Shown here in pieces: positions 1 to 4,843 of a stretch of 8,472 bases of DNA. The notes beneath the pieces were generated by a model. The model did no database searches. It was given only the letters and a program-made list of their open reading frames with translations, and had not been told where the DNA came from. Position 1 is the first letter of the stretch. Each line of letters opens with the position of its first letter. A program made the translations under genes and the position numbers. The stretch covers positions 1 through 8,472 of the forward strand of contig JAITJJ010000233.1 in NCBI GenBank assembly GCA_031278965.1, read 5' to 3'. This DNA comes from Deferribacteraceae bacterium. Lineage in GTDB: Bacteria; Chrysiogenota; Deferribacteres; Deferribacterales; JAISNW01.

Positions 1-6
1 TTGCAT
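1..6 (-). CDS. Start of a further phage-tail gene leaving the left edge
   Basis: Only the start of this gene is visible. On the minus strand a purine-rich Shine-Dalgarno stretch (GAGGAGGG, about 9-17) precedes an ATG at 6-4, followed by a CAA codon. The site lies just after the stop codon of the tape-measure-like gene at 21-389, in the same direction, so the two are probably in one operon. By position it could encode the main tape-measure protein or another tail component, but no sequence is available to decide. The gap between the strongest SD core and the ATG is short, so the exact start is uncertain. Confidence 0.35.
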
Positions 7-20
7 CACCCTCCTCGCTT

Positions 21-389
21 CTATTCTACCACATTATGAACAAGTTGGATATTTTTTAATGCTTTTTCCGCTTTTTGAAATGCGCTATTGTTCACCATTT
101 TTTCTGCTAATTTCTTATATGCTTCTGTAGACATATTAAGGTTTTGAGCAAATGATCTAACAATTTCATCAGGGAGTTCTATCTTACTTACTTTTATATT
201 ATTAAAAGCTGTTGCAAATTCTCTTTGCAAATCACGTAAAGCGGGTTTTACGCTCTTTGCGAAAGTTGCACCAAAAGAATCGCCCAATGCCTCCCCGTTA
301 ATCCTAACAGTTGATTGCATCGTTTTCAATGCCTTTTCAAATTTTGCCGTATCTGCCGCAAATTCTATCCAAACTCCACCGCTAACCAT
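21..389 (-). CDS. Short tape-measure-like phage tail protein (122 aa)
   Basis: This 122-residue protein resembles the N-terminus of a tail tape-measure protein, which sets tail length and sits inside the tail tube. It opens with a beta-strand-like segment (GGVWIEFAADTAKFEKALK, residues 4-22), of the kind in which tape-measure proteins carry a 'D-x-x-K-F-E-K' signature. The rest is predicted charged amphipathic helix. There is no signal peptide. A strong ribosome site (AAAGGAG, nine bases before the ATG) supports the start. Full tape-measure proteins usually have many hundreds of residues, yet this frame ends in TAG, followed by a fresh SD and ATG. It is therefore either a split tape-measure gene or a small separate protein. 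Position after the G/GT chaperone gene supports the tail assignment. The family call is by eye. Confidence 0.6.
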   Translation of the reverse strand: MVSGGVWIEFAADTAKFEKALKTMQSTVRINGEALGDSFGATFAKSVKPALRDLQREFATAFNNIKVSKIELPDEIVRSFAQNLNMSTEAYKKLAEKMVNNSAFQKAEKALKNIQLVHNVVE

Positions 390-427
390 TATAAAAAACT
401 CCTTTACATATTGATTAAAACTTATTA

Positions 428-553
428 CTACTTATCTATGCGTAATAATATTATGGCTTTAACTATAGTTATCAGTTTTATTTTTTGGATACCCTTTTTA
501 ATCTGGGCTTCCAGTTCCGTTTTGTTAATAGCCACTCTTATTACACTTTTCAT
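428..553 (-). CDS. Possible 41-residue phage ORF between GT and the tape-measure-like gene
   Basis: This small open frame fills the gap between the end of the GT frame (584) and the tape-measure-like gene (389), in the same direction as both. It starts MKSVIRVAINKTELE and is rich in lysine and isoleucine. No convincing Shine-Dalgarno site precedes the ATG. The opposite strand of the same bases reads as a 51-residue, very hydrophobic peptide (438-593, two possible membrane spans), also without a ribosome site. At most one is likely to be real. Strand agreement with the neighbouring phage genes favours this one slightly. The function is unknown. Confidence 0.25.
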   Translation of the reverse strand: MKSVIRVAINKTELEAQIKKGIQKIKLITIVKAIILLRIDK

Positions 554-583
554 CGATCTTACATTAGTAACGTATCGCAATAT

Positions 584-1125
584 TTATCCATAAAATTTCT
601 CCCCCAACATTGCATTCCGTTTTAACGCCTCCATCTTCGCCCTTTGCTCCGCTTGCTCTTTTGCTTTATCCTCTTTTTCAAGCACCTTGAAATAAGCAAC
701 CCACTCTATAAGTTCCATGTAGGGTAAGGCTTCAATCTCACTTATGGTCTTGTTAAGTCGCAGGGCAAGCTCTATCGTAAATCTCCGCTCACCCCGCTTT
801 ATCAGTTTTTTTCGGCGGTCTCTACTGCCTTGTAGTCAAGCCCGTTGAATTCCTGCCATTCGTTAAAAATATGAGTGGCAAGGGTTAAATTGGTATCAAA
901 CAAAAAGTTGATACTCTTATCATCAAATATCGGATTACCCGCCTCATCGCGAAGTGCCAACTTCAACAGTGAACCCAATTCTGTTTTACCATCTTTACTA
1001 ACCAACCCCCCATGTTCGGCAACAGATAACTGTTTGAAATAAACATACCCGCCAAGTTCAAGTATCTCCACCTTCTTTGTTTTAACTTTCGCCACTGCAA
1101 AATCAGCCGCTTTTAACGCTTTCAT
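584..1125 (-). CDS. Tail assembly chaperone GT, made by -1 programmed frameshift
   Basis: This is the long product of the chaperone locus. It has 107 residues from the G frame, then 73 from the -1 frame after slippage at 805-811, for a total of 180 residues ending at TAA 586-584. The extension begins LIKRGERR and contains ELALRLNKTISEIEALP, then ELIEWVAYFKVLE and a lysine/glutamate-rich helical tail. This matches the pattern of phage T proteins (RLxKT-x-E-x-E, then EWxAYF). The -1 frame has a TAG four codons before the slip and no ATG, GTG or TTG until well inside the domain, and that ATG lacks a ribosome site. Frameshifting is therefore the obvious way to express it. In lambda-like phages GT is made as a small fraction of G and recruits tape-measure and tube subunits during tail assembly. 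The role here is inferred from that family. Confidence 0.8.
802..1125 (-). CDS. Tail assembly chaperone G (107 aa)
   Basis: This is the zero-frame product of the chaperone locus, analogous to lambda gpG. It shows the usual pattern of tail assembly chaperones: a basic N-terminus, a beta-rich core (VEILELGGYVYFKQLSV, residues about 19-35), then an acidic helical part (KSINFLFDTNLTLATHIFNEW) and a C-terminus ending AEKN. The start ATG at 1125 follows a GGGGA ribosome site about eight bases upstream. The gene lies 13 bases after the small protein at 1139-1333, so it is in the same operon. Its last sense codons GAA AAA AAC directly precede TGA and form the slip site for GT. Sequence similarity within this family is low, so gene order and the frameshift carry much of the assignment. 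Confidence 0.75.
   Translation of the reverse strand: MKALKAADFAVAKVKTKKVEILELGGYVYFKQLSVAEHGGLVSKDGKTELGSLLKLALRDEAGNPIFDDKSINFLFDTNLTLATHIFNEWQEFNGLDYKAVETAEKN
805..811 (-). promoter_or_regulatory. -1 ribosomal frameshift slip site A AAA AAC
   Basis: The minus strand reads GAA AAA AAC TGA at the end of the chaperone G frame. The heptamer A AAA AAC is in the correct phase for simultaneous slippage of two tRNAs, and the stop codon follows it directly. The next codon in the -1 frame is CTG (805-803). About nine bases downstream, GGG (795-793) plus GAGC (790-787) could pair with GCTT (770-767) plus CCC (765-763). That is a possible stimulatory stem-loop, but it was found by eye and is weak. 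Confidence 0.8.
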
Positions 1126-1138
1126 ATTTCTTTCCCCT

Positions 1139-1333
1139 TTATTCCTCTTTCAACAACTCACCGTCAAAGTAAAACCAGTTCGGCAGATTTTCTGCCATAA
1201 CCTTTTTAACAACAACTTCACTGTAGCCAAGCTGCAAAAGCAAAAGGATTAAATCCCTGCACCTCTGCCCCATTTCAGAAAGATAGTCGGAAGTGGCGAC
1301 AACGCTTTTAATATCAAAAGTTTCATCATACAT
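1139..1333 (-). CDS. Small hypothetical phage tail-operon protein (64 aa)
   Basis: This acidic, mostly helical 64-residue protein starts MYDETFDIKSVVATSD and ends FDGELLKEE. I chose the ATG at 1333 rather than the in-frame ATG at 1348, because a near-perfect SD (AAGGAGG) sits five bases before 1333. The 1348 start has only a weaker AGAGGA upstream and would place the strong SD inside the gene. It lies between the tail-tube remnant and the chaperone G gene, where siphophages often carry a small poorly conserved gene. I do not recognise the family. There is no signal peptide or membrane segment. Confidence 0.6.
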   Translation of the reverse strand: MYDETFDIKSVVATSDYLSEMGQRCRDLILLLLQLGYSEVVVKKVMAENLPNWFYFDGELLKEE

Positions 1334-1367
1334 TGCCGCCTCCTTCATACATACCTATCCTCTTCGG

Positions 1368-1795
1368 TTATCCCGAAGTTGGCAATTCTTCAGTTATTTC
1401 TCCGCTGATACGCAGAGTTACCGAGAAAGTAATAGCCGCACCCACTGCCAGAGCGGGGGTTATCCCGTTGACAGACGCTTTGAAATACTGCGTAACAGCG
1501 CCGCCGCCCAAGCCGTCATCAGGAAGAACAATCTTAAAGTTCCCTACTGCTTTGCCTGCTTTAAGAGCTTGCAAGCGTTGCTGTCCTGTGTAGCCGGGCA
1601 GATAGTTGCCGTTAAGAGTAATCGTGCCGCTGTCAGTAAAGCCCGGGATAAATTCTCTTGCCACACTGCAAAGAGTGGTAACGTCAATTTCATCAGTGGT
1701 TTCCCCGCCATAATCAACGCTTGTGATGTTGCAATAGAAGTTGCATTCCCTACGGATGGATAGTTAAAAGAGGGGGTAGTTAGGGCTATATGGTA
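1368..1795 (-). pseudogene. Major tail tube protein, 5'-truncated and frameshifted
   Basis: The C-terminal frame reads NITSVDYGGETTDEIDVTT, then AREFIPGFTDSGTITLNGNY, GQQRLQALKAGK, FKIVLPDDG and a final VTLRISGEIT. This is the typical order of tail tube (gpV-like) proteins, which stack as rings to form the tail tube. No ATG or TTG precedes the conserved NITSVDYGG segment in this frame, which stops upstream at TAA. The only in-frame start, GTG at 1664, would cut into the conserved domain. The neighbouring frame just upstream reads PSVGNATSIA, which joins naturally to NITSVDYGG if one A is restored near 1730. That frame meets TAA at 1798-1796 with no start. The gene therefore seems to have lost its 5' end and one base. 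A sequencing error could explain the shift, but not the missing start. Confidence 0.65.
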
Positions 1796-1833
1796 TTATA
1801 ATTATCGGTTCGGTCAATTTACGCAAAATGCCG

Positions 1834-1934
1834 TTCAAAAACAGACTTTCACAAGATTTCTCTGATTATCTTTCAGAACAGTTTTTCACTTAGACACTTT
1901 TTGGTGTTTATTGGAAACTTAAAGAACAGACTTT
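1834..1934. repeat. Imperfect direct repeat in the flaG/phage spacer
   Basis: Between the tail-tube remnant and flaG (1796-2036) no gene can be supported. The spacer contains two similar 16-base units on the plus strand, TTCAAAAACAGACTTT at 1834-1849 and TTAAAGAACAGACTTT at 1919-1934, with 14 of 16 bases matching. Weak inverted repeats also lie just past the flaG stop: TATTGCG/CGCAATA, and AGGCTT/AAGCCT near 1978-1996. Neither is followed by a T-tract on the minus strand. Their meaning is unknown. They could be decayed phage sequence or chance in an AT-rich spacer. Confidence 0.3.
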
Positions 1935-2036
1935 GCCTAACGAACAAACTTAATTTGTCTGCAGGGTTTAACTTTTAGGCTTTTTAAGGAAGCCTGGCAA
2001 CTTATTGCGTTTTCTCTGCGCAATACTTTCAAGCGG

Positions 2037-2372
2037 TCACCCAAACAGGAGTTTGTTGATCTCAATCCTTTTCTTTGAGAGAGCAAGGGATTCCTCTGAC
2101 GGAATCTGGTGAATAACCTCGTCCGTGCCTGGATCAACAATCTTTACAACCAGCCTGTCAAGCACTTCGTCAACATTAAATCGCCTCGCCTTAGCTCTAA
2201 GAAGAGTTGCTTCTCTGTCTGCATTGCTTACAATTCCGACACTGTCAACACTGTCTTCATAAACAATCTTTTCTGCCGGAGGCGGATAGTAAGTACTTCC
2301 GCTTTCTGAGCGGATCGGGTAATTCGCAACACGATGTTCGCTGACGGGAATATTTAATACTTGGTTGCTCAT
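2037..2372 (-). CDS. flaG: Flagellar protein FlaG
   Basis: This 111-residue protein ends with the FlaG domain (residues about 73-111): LVVKIVDPGTDEVIHQIPSE, a helix and a final LLFG. The 'VVKIVD..T.EVI.QIP.EE' pattern defines the family. The N-terminal 70 residues are polar and low in structure, as usual for FlaG. Family length is about 100-140 residues, so it is complete. FlaG proteins are linked to flagellar filament assembly and length, often beside flagellin or fliD genes. A ribosome site (AGGGAGG) lies about eight bases before the ATG. The normal downstream partners (fliD, fliS) are absent. Instead, 240 bases of spacer and a phage tail fragment follow, which suggests a rearranged flagellar locus. 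Confidence 0.85.
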   Translation of the reverse strand: MSNQVLNIPVSEHRVANYPIRSESGSTYYPPPAEKIVYEDSVDSVGIVSNADREATLLRAKARRFNVDEVLDRLVVKIVDPGTDEVIHQIPSEESLALSKKRIEINKLLFG

Positions 2373-2409
2373 ACCGTTTTACCTCCCTGTAAAATTAATG
2401 ACTATAGCT

Positions 2410-2442
2410 AAAAATAAAGCCGATAGACTTATGCTATCGGCT
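2410..2442 (-). terminator. Hairpin with T-tract in the flaG leader (terminator or attenuator)
   Basis: On the minus strand a 9-bp perfect stem AGCCGATAG/CTATCGGCT (2442-2434 with 2426-2418) encloses a 7-base loop and is followed by TTATTTTT (2417-2410). This is a good intrinsic terminator, placed 38 bases upstream of the flaG start. With the candidate promoter at 2467-2495, transcription would begin only about 20 bases before the hairpin. It therefore either ends a very short RNA or attenuates flaG. The left arm also contains GCCGATAG, one base from the sigma28 -10 box GCCGATAA, but no TAAA -35 box lies at the right distance. Confidence 0.6.
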
Positions 2443-2466
2443 CAAGTGCTTTGTCACCGTATACTG

Positions 2467-2495
2467 ATAATAAAAGAATAAAAGTTAAATTGCAA
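2467..2495 (-). promoter_or_regulatory. Candidate sigma70 promoter upstream of flaG
   Basis: On the minus strand TTGCAA (2495-2490) is followed after 17 bases by TATTAT (2472-2467). The surrounding sequence is AT-rich. It would start transcription near 2460, just before the hairpin at 2410-2442 and about 90 bases upstream of flaG. Confidence 0.5.
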
Positions 2496-2709
2496 GTACT
2501 TTTTTAAAAAAATTTCTAATCCTCTCCGAAGTTTATGATGAACAGTTAAGGTTAAAAGAATCTTTTGAGTGCATATGTTTTGGTTGTCATAGCCGCAAAA
2601 TATGGAAAGGCCGTTGCCGATGCGGGCTTTGGACTTGAAGAAAGCGACTCCCCTTAGGACACGGCGCTTTTGCGCTGCACTTGAGGCAGAGCATATCGTT
2701 AAAAAACCA
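2496..2709. other. Spacer between the flaG promoter and tRNA-Cys, no gene seen
   Basis: With the flaG leader, 2373-2709 forms a 337-base stretch without a supportable gene. Bases 2496-2580 are AT-rich. Bases 2590-2700 are clearly richer in G and C and contain a short hairpin with a TTTT loop (CGGCGC/GCGCTG, 2656-2671 approximately). Every frame across it is short or uses an unlikely start. Minus-strand frames read through the tRNA and carry no domain I recognise. The GC-rich part could be a decayed gene end, the 3' processing region of the tRNA transcript, or a small RNA. Nothing distinguishes these. Confidence 0.4.
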
Positions 2710-2780
2710 AGGCGACGCCCGGACTTGAACCGGGGTACACGGCTTTGCAGGCCGCTGCCTAACCCCTCGGCCACGTCGCC
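2710..2780 (-). tRNA. tRNA-Cys (GCA)
   Basis: A full cloverleaf folds on the minus strand. The acceptor stem is GGCGACG/CGTCGCC, the D stem GCC/GGC, the anticodon stem GCGGC/GCCGT with loop CTGCAAA (anticodon GCA), and the T arm CCCGG-TTCAAGT-CCGGG. The discriminator base is U, as expected for cysteine tRNAs. The 3' CCA is not encoded (TTGG follows), so it must be added by nucleotidyltransferase. It lies 39 bases downstream of tRNA-Gly in the same direction and is probably cut from the same transcript. Confidence 0.95.
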
Positions 2781-2819
2781 GGATATTCCGGTCATACCGT
2801 TACATAACAAATTTAAAAA

Positions 2820-2892
2820 AGCGGGTGACGGGGCTCGAACCCGCTACCTCAACCTTGGCAAGGTCACGCTCTACCAATTGAGCTACACCCGC
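2820..2892 (-). tRNA. tRNA-Gly (GCC)
   Basis: A full cloverleaf folds on the minus strand. The acceptor stem is GCGGGTG/CACCCGC, the D stem GCTC/GAGC, the anticodon loop TTGCCAA (anticodon GCC) sits on stem TGACC/GGTTG, and the T arm is GCGGG-TTCGAGC-CCCGT. The discriminator is U and CCA is not encoded. A run of T follows directly on the minus strand. Transcription probably starts from the promoter at 2905-2933. Confidence 0.95.
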
Positions 2893-2904
2893 GTAAGAAT
2901 TTGT

Positions 2905-2933
2905 TTTATATCCAACTTCAAAGCTGTTGTCAA
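2905..2933 (-). promoter_or_regulatory. Promoter of the tRNA-Gly/tRNA-Cys unit
   Basis: On the minus strand TTGACA (2933-2928), a 17-base spacer and TATAAA (2910-2905) lie 12 bases before the tRNA-Gly 5' end. This is nearly a consensus sigma70 promoter at the right distance for a stable-RNA gene. Confidence 0.8.
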
Positions 2934-3160
2934 TAAAATTTATCTTTAATGTCAAAAAATATTGCGGAGGCACTTCAATAACAAACAATAGATATAGGAT
3001 GTGTATCAGACTGATAAAAAAGCCAGTTTTAAGTGATGATATTTTAGAAACGATGTTCAACTTTAATAACACCAGTCCTGAAGCATCCCGCCTTTCAAAA
3101 GCTCTGCTTTTGAAAGGACAGAGTGTCGAAAAAAGAGGTATTTGGATAAAAAAACAGAAA
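2934..3160. other. Spacer between the divergent tRNA and serA promoters
   Basis: This AT-rich stretch separates the divergent tRNA and serA promoters. The only long plus-strand frame (2927-3178) needs a TTG start or an ATG at 2999 without a ribosome site. It ends inside the serA promoter and resembles nothing I know, so I do not call it a gene. The notable element is the inverted repeat at 3091-3117. Confidence 0.5.
3091..3117. repeat. Perfect 12-bp inverted repeat with a 3-base loop, upstream of serA
   Basis: CCTTTCAAAAGC (3091-3102) and its exact complement GCTTTTGAAAGG (3106-3117) flank TCT. It lies 44 bases upstream of the serA -35 box. Neither strand has a T-tract after it, so an intrinsic terminator is unlikely. 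It could be a regulator-binding palindrome, an RNA hairpin, or a scar of a small mobile repeat. Confidence 0.6.
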
Positions 3161-3189
3161 TTGACAGATAAAATATAGATAGTTATAAT
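3161..3189 (+). promoter_or_regulatory. Consensus sigma70 promoter of serA
   Basis: TTGACA (3161-3166), exactly 17 bases, then TATAAT (3184-3189) match the sigma70 consensus at all twelve positions. Transcription should start near 3196 and give a leader of about 22 bases before the serA GTG. With a leader this short there is no room for a riboswitch, so control would have to act at the promoter or on the enzyme. Confidence 0.85.
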
Positions 3190-3217
3190 ACATCTACTTT
3201 TACGGGGAGCCGAATAC

Positions 3218-4843
3218 GTGAAAAATTTTAAAATTCTTATCACCGATCACTTGGCAGAAGAAGGTTACCGTATTTTAAACGCTGATTCTGAGGTTGATTA
3301 CGAACTTAGGGCAGGAATTAAAAACAGTGAGCTTAAGCCCATCTTAAAAGACTATGACGCCATTATTACAAGGAGCGGGACCACAGTAGACAAGGACTTG
3401 CTTTCGGATACCGGAAAGCTCCGCATAATAGGGAGAGCCGGGGTAGGGCTTGACAATGTGGATATTGAAGAGGCAAGCAAAAGGGGAATCATAGTAATGA
3501 ACGCCCCAACCGGCAACACTTTGGCGGCAGTGGAACTTACTCTCGGGCTTATCCTCTCTGCCGCGCGGAAGATTCCGTCTGCTGATTTCCATGTCCGCAA
3601 TGACGGGTGGGACAGAAAACGTTTTTTAGGGGTTCAGCTTTACGGGAAAGCCCTCGGTATAGTTGGGCTTGGGCGAATCGGCAGGAATGTGGCGGTGCGG
3701 GCAAACTCCTTCGGGATGAGGGTTTTTGCCTACGATCCCTATATCAAAGCTGAAACCGCAGAGAGCATGGGGGTTACACTCTTTAAAACTTTGGATGAAC
3801 TGCTTGCTCATTCGGATATTGTCACCCTCCACACCCCCCTCACCGCCGAAACAAAAAATCTTATAACTAGAGAGAAAATAGCCATCATGAAGGATGGCGC
3901 CATATTTATTAATTGCGCCCGCGGCGGACTTGTGGAAGAATCCGCCCTTGCGGAAGCCCTAAAAAGCGGCAAACTCTTTTCCGCCGCCACAGATGTATAT
4001 GAAGAAGAGCCTCCAATCCACTCCGCCCTTAAATCCATAGACAACCTCTTTCTTACCCCCCATATCGGCGCCAACACTGAAGAAGGGCAGAAAGGGGTGG
4101 CGGTCATAGTATGCGAACAGGTCTTAAATGCACTGCATGGGAGGGCATATCAGTTTGCGGTAAACACCCCGTTTGAAAGGAACCGTCTTTCGCCTGATAT
4201 GCAGCGCTTTTTTGATGTAAGCGAGCGTTTGGGAAGGCTTGCGGGGCAGCTTACAAACGGAAGGGTTCAAGAGTTGCGCCTTATAATGGCGGGGAAGCGT
4301 TTTAACGATTCCTTTGTGGAGCACGCCTTTGATTCTCCTTTCAACTATCAGCCGTTCACATTCGCAGCCATAAAAGGTTTTCTGGAATTTTTTGTTCACG
4401 AGGCTGTTTCCTTTATAAACGCGCCTTACTTTGCCAAAGACCGAGGAATAGTGGTGACGGAAACAAAGGTTCAAGAATATAATAAGATGAGCGATCATGT
4501 TATATTAACCGTAAAAACTGATGAAGAAGAAACCGTCTATACCGCCACAGTTTTTTCAGACGGGGTGGGACGGATAGTAGGCGTGGGACCATTCCGTTTA
4601 GACCTTATCCCAAGCGGGATGTATCTGTATTTCAGAAATGTGGACACTCCTGGTATTGTGGGATATGTGGGGACTTTGCTTGGAAAGCATAATATTAATA
4701 TCGCCAATTTTGAACTTACCCGCCTCTCGCCCAACGGGGAGGCAATATCTTTTGTGTATGTGGACGAACCTATTACACAAGCGGTGCTTGACGAGATGTC
4801 CGGTTACCCGGGTATAATAGAGGTTAAGTTTTTAAAAGTATAA
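3218..4843 (+). CDS. serA: D-3-phosphoglycerate dehydrogenase
   Basis: This enzyme oxidises 3-phosphoglycerate to 3-phosphohydroxypyruvate with NAD, the first step of serine synthesis in the cytoplasm. The 541 residues match the long (type I) form. The substrate-binding domain is split (about 1-98 and 287-315) around an NAD-binding Rossmann domain with GLGRIG (150-155). The expected catalytic residues are Arg235 (NCARGGLVE), Glu264 (EEEPP) and His282 (TPHIGANT). An intervening domain (about 320-460) and a C-terminal ACT domain (about 468-541, with RNVDTPGIVGYVGTLL) follow. ACT domains in this family often bind serine for feedback inhibition, which is not shown here. The GTG start is supported by GGGGAG eight bases upstream and by the strong promoter. 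The stop overlaps the ATG of the next gene. Confidence 0.95.
   Translation: MKNFKILITDHLAEEGYRILNADSEVDYELRAGIKNSELKPILKDYDAIITRSGTTVDKDLLSDTGKLRIIGRAGVGLDNVDIEEASKRGIIVMNAPTGNTLAAVELTLGLILSAARKIPSADFHVRNDGWDRKRFLGVQLYGKALGIVGLGRIGRNVAVRANSFGMRVFAYDPYIKAETAESMGVTLFKTLDELLAHSDIVTLHTPLTAETKNLITREKIAIMKDGAIFINCARGGLVEESALAEALKSGKLFSAATDVYEEEPPIHSALKSIDNLFLTPHIGANTEEGQKGVAVIVCEQVLNALHGRAYQFAVNTPFERNRLSPDMQRFFDVSERLGRLAGQLTNGRVQELRLIMAGKRFNDSFVEHAFDSPFNYQPFTFAAIKGFLEFFVHEAVSFINAPYFAKDRGIVVTETKVQEYNKMSDHVILTVKTDEEETVYTATVFSDGVGRIVGVGPFRLDLIPSGMYLYFRNVDTPGIVGYVGTLLGKHNINIANFELTRLSPNGEAISFVYVDEPITQAVLDEMSGYPGIIEVKFLKV

Noticed and set aside
1293..1763. 156-codon plus-strand frame opposite the tail genes
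   Set aside because: It is antisense to the tail-tube remnant, which has clear family motifs, and has no ribosome site or domain.
1937..2140. 67-codon minus-strand frame overlapping the 3' end of flaG
   Set aside because: It is out of frame with flaG, arginine-rich, and has no ribosome site, so it is a shadow of flaG.
2434..2441. Sigma28 promoter before flaG based on GCCGATAG
   Set aside because: The -10-like box is 7 of 8, but no TAAA-type -35 box sits 11-15 bases upstream. I kept it only as an alternative in the findings.
2410..2460. Possible c-di-GMP (GEMM-I) riboswitch before flaG, because of GACAAAGC followed by a hairpin
   Set aside because: The second half of the aptamer is missing and the segment is too short. 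Only a short core-like string matches.
2454..2810. 118-codon minus-strand frame over tRNA-Cys
   Set aside because: It reads through the tRNA and the flaG promoter, has no ribosome site, and shows no recognisable domain.
2710..2892. Prophage attachment site in the tRNA pair
   Set aside because: Both tRNAs are intact, and I see no second copy of a tRNA 3' end at the phage boundary near 1800 or elsewhere in the window.
2927..3178. 83-codon plus-strand frame before serA
   Set aside because: It would need a TTG start inside the tRNA promoter or an ATG without a ribosome site. It includes the 12-bp palindrome and ends within the serA promoter.
2800..3243. 147-codon minus-strand frame ending AGVAQLVER...SSPVTRF
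   Set aside because: This C-terminal pattern is the well-known spurious translation of a tRNA gene. Here it is tRNA-Gly (2820-2892), and the rest crosses two promoters.
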